Counted from the first letter of the stretch, positions 47,504 through 60,844 are shown. The stretch is 64,000 nucleotides of DNA from Crambe crambe (GCA_963924555.1 OZ004589.1:7254001-7318000), one strand, 5' to 3'. Notes: generated by a model from the sequence alone, not told the origin. Numbers and translations: made by a program.

Positions 47504-50500
47504 TCATGTGATGGTGAAGAGGGGATGTTTGAGGAGTTCAATGGAAGTCGGTCTGTCTTCTGGTTTCACTTCTAAGCAGCGAATGGTGAAGTCCTTCAGG
47601 GCAGGGTTGATGAACTCGGGCATCGGAGGAGGGGCACTTGCCTGGCCAATCTGATGGAACAGTGCAACATTTAACACCAGACTCTACCATTCTAATTCTA
47701 AATAGAGTGCATCCACCACTCTAAATAATGCACACCATGATGCATCTCACCTATTACTCTTAATAATGCACACCAAAAGTGCGGCTCTCTCTCGTGCACA
47801 CACATACGTACCTTGAAAATGAGCTGAAACTTGTTTTTCATGTCGTAGGTGCCAGCCCAGGGTGGCTTGGCAGTGGCCATTTGTATCACCACACACCCAA
47901 TGCTCCACACATCACACTTCCTGCCATAGCCAATGAACTCGTCACTCCCTCCCCTCACCACCTCAGGGGCCATGAAAGCAACCGTGCCCTCCATGTTCTG
48001 GAATTCCCCCGATCCAGTGTTATTCGTTGCAAGTCGAGCAGCTGCCCCAAAGTCAGCAATTCTGAGCCTCTGGCCGGTGGAATCCACCAATATATTTCCA
48101 CCTGCACATAAAGTGAAAATTAATGTTGGATTAAAGAACACAGTGGAACTTCCGATAAAAGATGCTCTGAAAGCTAGAGGACGTGAAAAGTACCTTTGTA
48201 TCATTCACTCTATCTAAAAAGAGAATAACCACTCTACAAAGAACAAAAGGCTGGATCCATTATAATTCGGAGGTTCCACTGTAAACCTTAAAGATAATAC
48301 ATACATGACATGTCGACAATACCTTTCAAGTCTCTGTGAATAATCCCTTTTTCATGGAGGAAGACAATCCCATGGGTTATCTGCCGAACATAATTACAAA
48401 TTACATTCTCTCCAAAACGTCCAAAATCGTGCAGCAACTGGTCCAAGCAGCCACCTACAGAAGCACATGACAGTCACATGGCAATATCCACTTTAATACA
48501 ATAGGCATGATATTATTGTAAATTACCTTCCCTATACAAAACACATGACAGTCATGTGATAGTCATGTGACAGTAACATTACCTGCCATCCACTCGATGA
48601 AGATGTTAATGTGACCATCATGTTGGGTGGCCCCCAGACATCGGACGATGTTAGGATGGTTGATTCTCCCCAACATGCTTATTTCATCCCTCAAACGTGC
48701 CAACTCTTCCTCTTCTTGTGCCTTCGTATTTCGTACGTAGCTCACCTGAAAAGAAACACAAACACAACATCAATGAAATGTAATGTAAGAAGTGAGATAG
48801 TGTCTCCATGAAGATCGAACCTTTCTAAAGAGCTCAAAAACTACTCCTTACCTGTTTTACAGCAAACATCGTTCCGTTGTTCATGTCCCTGGCCAGGAAG
48901 CAGGTGCAGAATGCCCCCGTTCCAATCAATTTCCCCTTGACCCAATGCACCCCCTCAATGTATGGCCTGCTAGATCCATGGTCAGTCTCCTGATGTAAAA
49001 TTTAATAACAAGCAACTTCAATGGAATGAGAAATATTTGGAATGAGGAATGGGAATCAGAATATCTGAATATCTGGAATGATTAAATTAGGGATGGGAAT
49101 ACCTGAATGGGAATGGGACTCACATCATGGCTTTTTCCCAGTTCATTGCTGTTTGCTTGCACATGTATCAGCACCTCGGGAGTGGGAGGGATAAGGCCAG
49201 AGAGAGGAGGGTGTGGCACTTCCTCGTTGACCATGGAGCGTACCTTGGCGAGGGCCTCAGCTTCCTCTTCTTCAATGCTCTGCTTGCACATGAAGCTGAG
49301 TCCAGTATCCATGGAATCCGAGCTCATTGTTGAGTCAGCAGTCGACTGTCTCATATACATGTGAGGAAAACTGAAAAAAAAAGGGGAGAGAATTCATTTT
49401 AAAATTACCAAATTTGTCCTTTGATTCGCTCACTTCATAAAACCAGGCTTAGTAGGGAAACCTGAGACTGCACCTCCTGACTCCACCCCCTTCTCAACGC
49501 TCTCATTGCTTTGACTCTGTTTGAGACTGTCTGATGACCTCTTGCTGTCGTGGCTGTTTGAAGCACTGGACGAGTCTGCACCAGCTGCAACCTCTAACCT
49601 CATCTCCTGCATATCACTAACCACACCCACCTCTTCTTCGTTCCCCTCCATAGGCATGGTGATGGTGTCACTGGAACAATCCAGGTCCAACTCGGATAAA
49701 GCAGATTGGAAGCTTTCGTCAGAAGGAATAAATTCTTCGTCCCCTTCAGCCTGAGTCCTACTCATTCCTCTGCTCCTCTGTCGGTTCAGTTTCTTCTGAT
49801 CCTTGCTGTTAGTAGCTGACTTCACATCCTCAGATCTCACATGATTATCACCTGACTGTGCCGGCTTCACAACATCAGACTGATCCAGAGAGGCACGATC
49901 ACTGAACTTCACATTTTTATCTGCTTCGTTCTTCAGAGATGAGGTTGCTGAAGGTGTTGGACTGGAGGATGGTGCCACCACGTTCTTTTCCCTCCTGTCC
50001 TGTGGACCGTGCCCCTGTGCCTGCGGCAAAGGTGACCTTTTTTTACTCGGTTGCTTCTCCTGACCATGCAGCAATAGATGTTGCCGTGGAGATTGATTGG
50101 GACTTGATCTAGTCTTCTTTTCCTCACCGTCTCCTGGCACCACCACTAACCTCTTCATCACTGCTCTCCTGTCAGCATCACCACTCACGTGCAACGAAGA
50201 AGATTGATAGGGGCTCTCTCTTGCCTGGAGAACACGATCTAACAACCCCTCAGCCTGCGTCCGATGACATCGACTCACGACATCGTGAACAATCTCTAAC
50301 GATGAAGGATCATCTCGGAGGATCTTGGCTATGCGAATGATGACCCGCCTTGACAATTTCCCCACGTTGTGATTAGGCACATGCGACCCACGAGCCGCAA
50401 AATACCATATCTGCATCAAGAGGTTATTCTCAATCAGACTCTTATGATCGGAAGATATTGAACTCTGACGTGACAGCTCACCCATTTCCTCACTTTGTTC

Positions 50501-53500
50501 TGATTCATTGGTCTTACTATCGGATGTTTCCAGTTCCATACTGGGCATTTCCAATTCCAACCCATATGTGTGAGGTGATTCCTGGGTCACAGAGGCTGCG
50601 GCACTGCTTGTAATGGAATCTGATGGAGATATAAGTCCAGATGTGATACTGGGGTCGTCAGAATCAGAATCAGAATTACAGGAACTGGGAACGAGACTGG
50701 GTGTAGAGACACATTGAGAGAGAAGAAAGTCGTTGGAAAACATGCTGAGTAAGCGATCCATGAAGGTAAGCCGTCCCAACCACCAGTGGCAGTTGTTAGA
50801 CTTGTCCTGTCCTGCCAGGGCAGTTCTGATCACAAAGCGAGTGTTTGTGACAGGATGCGAGCTCTGGTGTTCGCCACAGGCCGACCCCACCCCCAGGGCA
50901 CCATCTTGCCCAAGGCACAGGTTACAAGTGGCCTCTGTGCAGCAATCTTTCACACGGCTATTTAGGAGAGGGAGGGAGGGAGGGGTCAATGAGGAAGGAG
51001 AGGAAGAAAGGGAGGATAAATTTCATATGACACACACACACACATGCACATGCAGACATACATGCACACATACATGCAGACACATGCACACATACATGCA
51101 GACACATGCACACACAATACATACACACATGTACATGCACACACATACACACCGCTGAGCATCTCCACATCGAGTCAGGAACACAATCAAAATGGGTCTC
51201 ATGAGATCTTGAAGACGATGAGCCATGGCTGGGCTGCGACAGAAGGAGTAACCGAGAACAACTTTCAACAAATCCTGCAGAATTAATGGAAGGACTTCAA
51301 TATGTATGAAAATTCACTATTGGGAACACAAAGGAAAGTAATTTTGAAGTAATCAACACCTGTTGTCTGTAACCACACTGTTGCATCATACATTAACTGT
51401 TAATCAACAATTGGAATGTCACATGACCTCATTGAAGATCACATGATCTTTAGGGATTTTTCCTAAATAGCTAAGAATTGACTCACTAGTGATGCCAGAA
51501 AGATTTTGAGGACCGAGTCATTGCATGAATATTTGACCACCTCCAGACACACCTTCTGGATGGCATGCATGTCTACAGACCCCTCCTTGACCTTTGAACT
51601 CCCCAGAGATGACTCGACAGGGTTAGACGAAGGGGACATCCCAGAAGGCGTGATCTGTGGGAGGAGGAGGGGAATGGCCTCTCGGGAAATGAGGGAGAGA
51701 GCTGTTTCACGAGATTTCCACTCCGAAGAGAAAAGGCCATCCAAACCAGAACAACCCAACAGCTACAAAATATACAAAACTCAAAAGACTCCTACCACGT
51801 GTGGCACTACATATACACATCCTCAAAGTCTCACAGGATGGAAGGCAATTGTGCCAATTCTGATCATGAAAGCATTATGGACTGGAGCGACTGCAGGATC
51901 TCTAACTTCCCCTCACACACACCTCTTTCAGTCTGTCTAACAACTCCATCTTTTCCTGACTGAGGATCACGAGGCCGCCAGGACTACCAGTGACACTCCT
52001 CATCCTCGCTAGACTGGGAACTCCCTCTTCCTCAGTCGACATCTTGTCCAGCGCAAAACTACTGGAGGGAGAGGACATGGGGTATGGCCAACGCGTCCTA
52101 CACACAGGACAGTGGACCTGCTCATTTTTACGTTTCTCTTCCATTGCCCCTGGGGGGATATTAATAGGTAATCAGAGAGTATAGTAAGGAAAGAGAGAGT
52201 GTTACATATGTCCATGCAGTGCTGATGAAGATGGTTGCTACATCCCGGACATATCAGGAGGTCCTCTCCCTCGTCCAACTCATTCAGGCAGATTGGACAC
52301 ACGTCCTCCTCTTCCTTGTCGCTCTCTCCTCCGTCCCCTTCACTCTCTTCATTCCCTTCTTCCTCAATGGATGTAATCCCTGTTTGTCCTAAGGTGAGTT
52401 TATTAGGCGGGGTCCCTGTCAACCATCAAAATTGAAAAACAATTGACCTTTGACCTACTGTTTGGTGGACTCTTGAGCTACTCCTTGACCTTTGACCTAC
52501 CGTTAGTCCCATGAATCAAGCTCTCGATGTGTCCTCCAGGTCCAACAGGGGAAGCCGGTCTGTCCTCAGACTGCTCATGTGGAGGGAAAGACTTCTCTCT
52601 GTTCTCATTCTCACTCGAGAAGTCAGCACTCTGCTGCTTTGGGTAATCCAACTTCTTGTGACTTCCCTTATGAGGCATTGACGTGCGGCGCTGGTTCACC
52701 CTCATCTGGAACTCACCCAACAGACCCTCCACCTGCAAAGATTATCAAAATTCAATAGCTGCTACATTAATGATGAATCTGTATTCACTGCAGCAACTCC
52801 ACATCAAAGGAAGAGGAGATAAATTACCTGCACCGCTGAATGGGCTACTTCCTCAACTGGAGGAAATTCAAACCACAGTCTCGTGCCCAGACATCAGACA
52901 CTTCCCCCCCCCCCCAACCACACACCGTACAGACACAACTGACATGACTGCTTGACTCACCACAACTGATATGACTGCTTGACTCACCTCGTAGTTTCTA
53001 AGCTGCTTAGCCCACAGCATGGAACTACTCTGTTTGACCTTTAGCACTCTCAGCATGACGAACAGGAGGTGGATACAGTGAGTCTTGTTACAACTGCACA
53101 ACTAACCAGATACACATACATACATGCAATGAAAGTGAAAGCTATCCAAGTATGTCATCCTATGTATCCATGGTCATTAAACAGAGCAAGTAAGTCAAAA
53201 TCCCTTTTCCATGTACAAGGGATTTACTCACTCTATATCGGTTAGTTTAGTGACAAATCTGAGATGGGACAATTCATTGCTCTGTACCATCCCATTCCAG
53301 TATACTAACGATTATAACATGCGTAGGTAGTCCCCTCAAATGAGACCACAGCACCATCTCTGATTCATTAATGCAGCACACAAAATCATACACTGTTTTA
53401 TTAACTAGGTACATAGGTATGTCAGAAGCCTTGCAAGATGAAAAACACCACAACGTCTTGTTCCGTTGCATGTGACACATTCACACTCACTCACTTACCA

Positions 53501-54718
53501 ACTCTAGCCAAACTTAAAACTGAATTATGCACTGCTTCCAACAACTTCATATTTGGCAGTGCTTGAGATTACAATTGGCCTGATATACATAGCAACCGAT
53601 CAATTCCATAGCTACAGAACCACACAATTACAAATAGAGAATCTCATGTGTCAGGTTGATATTTTAAGTACTGGTTGGTTTCAAACTTTTCTACCCCAGC
53701 TACTTGAAACTAAGAAGTAAACGGAGTTGAATTATTTGTGTTGTGCATCCATTACCTGTGGGCCGATACTGACATGGAAACGGCTATCCATGGAGTCCCC
53801 ACCCACCAGGAACTTGTTGGGACCACTCTGACGCAGAAAGTAGAGCCTGGCCCTGGCGGCACGATCCAGCATTTTCTGGCGAGCAGGGGCAAGATGGGGA
53901 ACTTGAGCAGGAACCGAAACCGAGGACATGAGCTGCGGCATTTTCCGAGCAGCTGAAACACCACTTTGCGGGAGAACTGGTTTATGAATCAAGTTAGGTG
54001 ATTGGTCAGTGCTTTTACTGGACAATGCGAGGGCAACAGCTGTTGTTGTTGTTGTTGTTGTGGTTGTGGTTGTTGTTATCATTGTAGATACAGTTGCCAT
54101 GGGAGAGTGGGCAGGGACAGTATGGGTGGTGGCCAATTGAGTATGTTTAATGGGAGGGGCTTGGTGAGTCTTGGGCATGGGGGGCAACGAGGAATGAGCT
54201 GGAGTGCTTTTACTCCTGCGGGGACCTTCGGGAAGTGATGGACGGAATTGTGGCGGACCTGTAGATTCAGGCTGGCTCTGAGTATGAGGGAGCTAAAAAA
54301 TAAAATTTGTGTAAATTTACTAATGGGTTGATTTAATAGTATTCATGATTGTTAAGATCCATAGTAATAGATACTACCTAAACTTCCTTAATATGGTAAT
54401 GTTATTCCTTTCTTTGTGGAAAATAGCTAGCTACACTTCCCTGAAAGTTAGTGGTGTGTCTTTTCAAGATTATCCTGGCTGACTCACTTTCAGTGGAGGT
54501 TTGGAAGCAAGTGAGCTCTTCTGAGCCCTAGAATGTGCCTTAATTCCAGACTGGGGTTCATCTGTAGTCTTTGAACTAGCAAAATAAGACCAAGACATCT
54601 TTTTTTGACTTGCTGGGTGAATCCTAGTGCTAAATACTTACGATTTAGAACTGCCTTTAACAGTTTCTGGCTTGATCGCTTTCACTCTTGTGGGACTAGA
54701 CACGGATCTCTCCTCCAT
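47504..54718 (-). CDS. MAP3K1: MAP kinase kinase kinase 1 (MEKK1): SWIM-RING-helical repeat-kinase
   Basis: Exons in coding order: 54718-54642, 54575-54488, 54292-53756, 53101-52988, 52732-52501, 52415-52206, 52149-51923, 51762-51487, 51274-51153, 50957-49434, 49370-49124, 48989-48852, 48745-48583, 48454-48323, 48101-47812, 47650-47504. They sum to 4524 nt, 1507 aa (human about 1512). SWIM zinc finger at about 205-272 ([18 protein letters not shown]). RING at about 386-440 (CPIC, CPGC, HQHC, CPVC). A helical-repeat/TOG-like region follows (about 490-760, [11 protein letters not shown]). Then comes a long Ser-rich region, with the kinase from about 1225 to the end. The kinase has GTGAFCTC glycine loop, AVKQ lysine, [13 protein letters not shown] and an MAPEV motif, all intact. 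In animals it acts in JNK/ERK stress signalling and ubiquitylates targets via the RING. Head-to-head with the PH gene. Confidence 0.96.
48140..48283. mobile_element. Inverted-repeat element (MITE), family B
   Basis: Left end ACAGTGGAACTTCCGAT, right end TCGGAGGTTCCACTGT, with AAAGGCTGGATCC inside. These are well-matched inverted ends. The element lies in a MAP3K1 intron. Confidence 0.7.
51028..51155. repeat. (CA)n / CATGCACA complex repeat
   Basis: CA-rich array with CATGCACACATACATGCAGA-type units, ending at the MAP3K1 splice donor at 51152. Confidence 0.85.
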
Positions 54719-55006
54719 TACTGCCTACATAGTCTTAAACTTTAAACCTATGCCTTTAAAAAGCTGGTGGGAGGGCCATGGGCGTGGCCTAAATCGTGAA
54801 GGTGTGGTCTATAAAGCAGCTGAGCTTGTAGACGAGCAAGCCCTAGATAGATTGTGTCTGTGTACACTGAAATTATGTTTATATTAACTGTTTATTCTCA
54901 TTTAGTTCACTTGGGAACAATACTGTTAATCGAGGACTGACAAAATCGCCAACTAAGGCTATCCTTTTATCACTAGAAACAGCCGAAAAGAGTTTGGGAA
55001 GCCACT
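54719..55006. promoter_or_regulatory. Bidirectional promoter region, MAP3K1 / PH gene
   Basis: 288 bp separate the two start codons in head-to-head orientation. No TATA box or NRF1-like palindrome is seen. Confidence 0.45.
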
Positions 55007-56008
55007 ATGTCTCATGGACGAAGAGATGTGAAGAGAACTGATGGTCGCCAGATCACTAAGGAAGGCTGGTTAATGAAGGAGGGCGGTGCGGCAAGAACCA
55101 AGTGGCAAAATAGGTGGTTTCGTCTCCAAGGCAAGACCATAAACTATTTCACCAATAGAGAAGACGCCTCCCCCCAAGGCACGATCCATTTGGATGAAGT
55201 TAAAGACGTGAGTAAGATTGGAGAGCACTCTGGGAAACCTCACTGCTTGGTTATGGTGACCACAAAAGATAGAAAGAAGAAAGTCTATTATCTTTCGGCC
55301 GAGTCGGATGAAATCATAAATGACTGGTTTGTGGCTTTCCACGCTAACCTAGCCCCTGATGTCCCCATTAAACTTGTCAAGTATTCCACTGTGGAAGTCT
55401 TTCTCTCCCAAGGAATACGAATCACTGGTGACGTCAGTTATGACATACTTTCCTTCATTTCGCACCGTGTTCCAGTTGAGAAGAAGAGAAGAGACAATTT
55501 TGGTTGGTATTGCGATCGACCAATAGCAATTGGTACTGTGCTGAACTTGTTTGCAGATTATGGATGGTTTCCGGAGCGTATTTACCGCAGTACAGCTCTC
55601 TCTGGAATTGATCCAAATGTAGTCCAACCTGTGGTGAGGATAATCTTCTCTAAGTCTCCTCAGGGTGGGCCTTTGGACTCTTCCTCCAGGGCCAAACATG
55701 GCATCAGGAGTGGTTCGATGGTTTCTTCCTCCCCTAGTTCTTCTTCCAGCTCTTCTCCTAATATGAGTTCCAAAAGCGCTGAAAGTTCAGGATCGGGGAA
55801 GCTGATTGGTGCACTTCTTGGAGCTGCTGGTAGACTGAGTGGTTTGAGTAACAAAGGGGCTGGAACAGATGAACAAAACTCACCTGCCCCCCCTCCCCCT
55901 GCTTTTCCGCCTGAAGCAACTTTATTAGAAGGTGCTGATGATGAATTAATTTCTCTGATGCAGGAGTTTGACATTCCCTTATCTTTGCTGGAGATTTCAA
56001 GCGAATAG
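55007..56008 (+). CDS. PH-domain protein, single exon
   Basis: 333 aa without introns. Residues about 17-118 form a pleckstrin homology domain: KEGWLMKEGGAARTKWQNRW at the start of the fold, a conserved basic WFRLQGK strand, and the C-terminal helix Trp in INDWFVAFHANL. The KxxW/R pattern in the first loop fits phosphoinositide binding but does not prove it. Residues about 120-225 form a second folded-looking region (VEVFLSQGIRITGDVSYDIL, DNFGWYCDRP) that I cannot name. A poly-Ser stretch, a Gly/Ala/Leu segment, a Pro-rich run (PAPPPPAFPP) and an acidic amphipathic tail follow. Likely a cytosolic membrane-recruited adaptor. Lack of introns in an intron-rich neighbourhood could reflect retroposition, but there is no A-tail. 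Confidence 0.85.
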   Translation: MSHGRRDVKRTDGRQITKEGWLMKEGGAARTKWQNRWFRLQGKTINYFTNREDASPQGTIHLDEVKDVSKIGEHSGKPHCLVMVTTKDRKKKVYYLSAESDEIINDWFVAFHANLAPDVPIKLVKYSTVEVFLSQGIRITGDVSYDILSFISHRVPVEKKRRDNFGWYCDRPIAIGTVLNLFADYGWFPERIYRSTALSGIDPNVVQPVVRIIFSKSPQGGPLDSSSRAKHGIRSGSMVSSSPSSSSSSSPNMSSKSAESSGSGKLIGALLGAAGRLSGLSNKGAGTDEQNSPAPPPPAFPPEATLLEGADDELISLMQEFDIPLSLLEISSE

Positions 56009-56445
56009 GAAGAGACATGGTGGATGTTTATTTTGTGTGACATATGTATGAACTGTTTACATAAACCATAGTTTGTTGAATTTTTTACTTTCGATTCCAA
56101 TGACATGATTGTGCTTTTTATTGCCAAATAGAGAACTAAAACTGTATCTATGCATTGCCAAGTTCTTCATAGCAACTAGCCCCGCCCACAAACTTTTTGT
56201 ATAGCGCATGCTCATGCGCAATATAGTGCCAAAATCATGCCAAAATACAGTTGGTGTGAGAATAGTCAGTATTTTTTGAAATTCATGGCCACTAATATCT
56301 TTATTTACTATGTCGTGAATAGCTTCTGTAGAGTGGAGGAGTATAAACGCTGCACCATCTGGAAGTATTAAACACGAAGGTCACAGATCGCGTCTGGTGG
56401 CGGCGGAGCGAGTGGGTTTGGCGCTTCTGAAGGAGGAGGTTCATC
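56009..56445. other. Spacer upstream of the TTLL gene
   Basis: Contains GCGCATGCTCATGCGCA at 56204-56220, an imperfect NRF1-like palindrome about 225 bp before the TTLL start. No other gene or repeat is recognised. Confidence 0.45.
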
Positions 56446-59400
56446 ATGTCGCAAGCTGCAGCTCAGGTGGAGCAGCAAGACCGACAGCAGCGACATTCCA
56501 CCTCCTCGCTATCAGCGCCTCTCTCTACAACCGACACCATTATAGTCAACGTTGCAGGAACAAGATATAGCGTTGGTGAGTCAGCCATTGGCCGGCTAGT
56601 AGTTAAATGGAGCTGGCAATGTTTCACATTCTCCTACATACAGTTTCAATAGTAGCTGAAGAGTTAGGAATGACAATTACAAATGATTATAGTGTTGATT
56701 GGTAAGGAAGATATTAATATTTCCCTAGCTAGCTTGCCATATCTTTGTGTTAACTGACAGTGACTTATTCTGGATTGACAGTGGAGTTGGAATTGAGAGA
56801 TTTCTGGAAATGAAGCATTATCAGGTAGCTAGCCTATACCCAGGCCCGCTTTTTTCGCAGGGCAGAGGAAAAGCGGGGGGGAAAAAAAGAAAAAGAAAAA
56901 AAAAAGAAAGGGCCAAGGCCATGCAATAATTGGATCTCATATAGTGCTTATTAATCTTTGTTCAGTACGTGAACCACTTTCCAGGGATGGCAGAAATTTG
57001 TCGTAAGGACTCCCTCAGCAGGAATATGGAAAAGTTAGTATTATTAATTTCAGCTATATGCCTGGAGGGGCTGGATCAAGCTTCAGGCTTAATAGCTTGT
57101 TATAATTATGTAACAGGATGAGGAAATTGCATAAGGAGGAATACAGTTTTGTTCCACGGACGTGGGTCCTTCCTGGGGAGTACAACAGCCTCTCCACCTT
57201 CATGAGGGAGCTCAAGAGAAGAAGGAGGACAAAAACCTTCATCATTAAGCCTCACAACTCTGCCATGGGAAATGGGTACAAATTCAAACTAGTCTATATT
57301 AGCTATGCAGCTGATGAATTTTAAATACTTCAGAATATCATTGGCACGATCTATTGAAGATATCAATAAAGACCAAAATGTTGTTGTTCAAGAATACTTG
57401 GAAAAGGTAACCCAGCAGCAAAAGCAAAAAACATCTGTTTTTCTTCCTATTATTCATTGTAATTCTGTAGCCTGTAGGGACTATATTCATTATAACGTTA
57501 AACAGAAATGCATAGCTATTATTTTCACAGGTTTTGTTATGATTATCATTTATAACCTTATGCAGCCATTTCTCCTCGATGGCTTCAAAATAGACCTCAG
57601 AGTTTATGTCCTAGTCAGCTCTTACAACCCACTCCGCATATTCGTTTACAAGGATGGCTTAGTAAGAAATCTCAACTATCACTAAATATAGAAATAATTA
57701 TGCTCTCTATTATATAATAGGTGAGACTTTCCACTCAGCCTTATGTGCCTCCAACATTTGCCAACCTGGTATTTATTATAACACAGGCTAAACTGTTTGC
57801 TAATTCTCTCTCTCTCTCTCTCTGTAGGATCAGCATTTTATGCACCTCACTAACTACTCCGTCAATAAACACAGTGACAAATTTGACAACAGTGAAGAAG
57901 TGGATCAAGGCAGCAAAAGGACCTTGCAATACTTCAGTGGCTGGCTGGCTCAGAATGGCTATTGTGTGGCTGAGATGTGGGCCAATATTCATGTAAGCAG
58001 GAGCCACTGACTACACTGGGGGAGATGGATAACTAGCTATATGGATTTTTAGATGATTTTTTCCCCTGTCATCCAATTATGAGGATGACCCTACCAATTA
58101 AGTCTTCTTGTATTTTGGTAGGATATCATCATTAAGACATTGATAGTGACAGCTCCACACTTGATCCACTCCTATCAGGCCTGTCGTCCCGGGAGTGGGC
58201 TGGACGAAAAATGCCAGTGTTTTGAAATCCTCGGTTTCGACATTCTCCTGGATGAAGCCCTCACTCCATGGCTACTTGAGGTGACCTACAATTATACACA
58301 CAAACACTATATTGACTTTCTTTCCTGCAGGTGAATAGAGCTCCAAGTTTTGGTACAGACTCAAAGTTGGACTTTGATATAAAGGCAGGGTTGATCAAGG
58401 ATACCTTCAAAATCATCAATCTTGTGTAAGTAGTAACTACATTCATGTCCAGGTGTGTTAGAGTAGGTCATAAAACTGCTTCTCAGACCCAGTGAGAGGA
58501 AGAAAGAAAGGGCTGCTCATAAGATTGCTTCTAGACAAAGGCTACTCAACCAAACACCTTCGAGGCCACTGCGCTATGACTTCCTGGCTGTAAGTTGCAA
58601 GGCTCAAATTAATGCCCATATAGTGATCCCCACCCCTTTGTCTTCTCTAAGGAGCAAGAAAGTGCAGCTTATGAATTAGGAAGAAGGAAGAAAGAAGTGG
58701 TAAGAGATTAGTTTCTTTAAAATAAAATGAGCCCGGGTACAAGGCCTCTCTTCTATTGAAGGGAAAGTTGTTAAGAATTTGTCTATTTATGTAGCGGGAA
58801 CGCTTAGAGCAGGTGAGGAGAGAGAAGAATCAATTTGAACATGAGCAGAAGGCAATGGGTAACTATGTACGAGTCTACCCAAGCACTGACTGGAGTCGAA
58901 GCACTCTTTACAAGGTCCTCATTACGTCTGCATCCACCATTAGCCTCATAGGTGAGTGACTCAGTTAGTTCTTTTGTTGTTGTTTTGTTTATTTGTTTGT
59001 TGTTTGTTTTGTTGTTTTGTTTGTTTGTTGTTTGTTTGTTTGTTTGTTGTTTGTTTGTTGGTTGTTTTGTTTGTTTGTTTGTTGTTGTTTTCAGAAAAAG
59101 CCTAGCTAGATATTCAATCTTTCTATAGGAAAAGTGAGACATGGAGCTACACGAAAAGAGACACCATCTCCTTTACAAAGACTGAAGGTAAGAGTTATCA
59201 TGACTTTTGCTAGTGTGTTTCTATACATAGATTTTCTACTCCAAATTGATTTCATTCCTATTCCTTATTCCAATGTCATAGGAACATGAACTTGAAGATC
59301 TCTTGTCTCAATACGAAGACGGGGAACGAGCCTTCATCCCTCCTTCTTCGTATTCTCCGCGTCCTTGCTCCAGTACCATGTACCAGCCGCTCTCCATAAA

Positions 59401-60773
59401 GTCTAATAACCCAATGGACGCTGTGTACAAGGTGATGGCAGCGAGGGTAGCAGAGGAGGAACAGACACAGAGAACCATGATAGCTCTCAACGAGACTAAA
59501 ATATCATACCCTGGGAAAGGCAATGAAGTCCTTAATCAAGCTATTACTGAGGTACGTAACTTAGCAGTGTGAGAGGATAAAGAGGCTGAAATTGTGAGTT
59601 CAGTGGAACCTCTGACACTTGGGACCCAGCCTTTGTCCTTTATAGAGAGGTTGAGGTTTTCATACAAAGGTACTCTTAGGTTGTCTTTATTCAGATATTC
59701 TTCTTTCAGTATGTTCTACTGTACTATTGTCTACTTTTCTTAGATTGATTCCAATCTGAATGAACTTTTGCCCAACATGGCACACTTCTGGTTGACAGTC
59801 TTGGACACCAGCAAGAGGAAGCAGCTGCTCTTCCCAATAAAGGAGACTATCAACTCGATCATCCACTGCTACTGGAGAAGAGAAAACATAGCCAATATCA
59901 GGCTCAACCAGATATTCCTACGACTCTTCAACTTTCTTCTCTCTCGTGGAGGGCAAGGACTTTGGTCTGCTTTTGCCCCAAAAGAGTAAGCAGTAGCTAA
60001 GAGATCTAGCTAGAAGAGGTGCGGACCTCAGTTATCCCAACAGATCAATATTTCAAGATACAGAATGATATATACAGAAATTCTCTCCTTCATGCAGGAA
60101 GACATGGGAGCAGCAGTTTAAGGAGAAGTCCAGTGTCCTGTCGGTGATAGAGATGGTGTGTTGTCGCAGGATAGTGGAGTTGTGTCAAGGCACTGTCAAA
60201 GCTGCATTCTACTTCCACCATCTTCATTACCCCTCAAGTAGTACTAAGCAGAAAAAGTGAGCAGGCTACATAGCTAGCTAGTGACCAACTGAAATTGTAA
60301 TGCTCAACTGGAGTAGCTAATCAGAAAAATGCTTCCCTGAAGTAGCTAGTGCAGTCAATATTAATTTTACAATTGCATGAAAGACAATGGATCAGGATCA
60401 ATGCACAACCTAATAGATTTGTACTGTGACATTAATTTAGTGGAACTTCAGCAGTGTTTAAAGAGGTTATCCTCTTTCAGAGTTTATATTGTATAGATTG
60501 TTCCACATAAATTATTGTTTTCTCAGCAAAAGGCCCCCTCGACTTCAATCAGTGAGCACCATCCCAAAATCCCCAAGTCTCCCGACCATTTCTAAACCTG
60601 CTCCCAATTCCCACCACTCCAAGCAGTCTCCTCACTCCCATCCTCCTCACCTCACCACCACCACCGCTGGGTTCTCCCCCTCTACCTCCTACACTGGCAG
60701 CACTCCCAACCCAGTGCCCCCTCCTCCCTCACGTTCAGTGTATCATTTCAGCAGAGGAAAATCAAAATCATGA
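56446..60773 (+). CDS. Tubulin tyrosine ligase-like polyglutamylase (TTLL6/7/13 group)
   Basis: Exons: 56446-56575, 56653-56701, 56761-56824, 56966-57033, 57117-57275, 57334-57406, 57566-57661, 57721-57768, 57828-57992, 58122-58280, 58331-58425, 58487-58589, 58652-58699, 58795-58951, 59129-59187, 59282-59551, 59744-59985, 60098-60256, 60527-60773. They sum to 2391 nt, 796 aa. The TTL domain (about 45-390) has HFPGMAEICRKD, FVPRTWVLPGEY, FIIKPHNSAMGNG (ATP-binding Lys), VVVQEYLEKPFLLDGFKIDL, HLTNYSVNK and PWLLEVNRAPSF. These are the ATP-grasp residues of glutamate-chain-forming TTLLs that modify axonemal and neuronal microtubules. A basic helical stretch after the TTL core (about 400-470) fits the microtubule-binding domain of autonomous TTLLs. 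The C-terminal half has a conserved helical region (about 580-715) and a Ser/Pro tail. The exact paralogue is not decided. Confidence 0.92.
56829..56880. mobile_element. Palindromic element, family A, degraded copy
   Basis: AGCCTATACCCAGGCCCGC is followed by TTTTTTCGCAGGGC and an incomplete right arm (AAAGCGGGG), in a TTLL intron. Confidence 0.7.
58970..59092. repeat. (TTTG)n / TTGTTTG-rich microsatellite
   Basis: About 120 bp of TTTGTTTG-type repeats in a TTLL intron. Similar TTTG tracts are at 3808-3835, 5440-5470 and (as CAAA) 26808-26858. Confidence 0.9.
59601..59723. mobile_element. Family B inverted-repeat element
   Basis: Starts CAGTGGAACCTCTGACAC and contains GGGACCCAGCCTTTGTCC, matching the core of the copy at 16377. 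It ends near TTCTACTGTA, in a TTLL intron. Confidence 0.6.
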
Positions 60774-60844
60774 GTGTATCATGTCGGACAGGCTTATTTA
60801 ATTGGTTTTGTTTTTTTTTTAATAGATTTTTGATAGATTTTATA

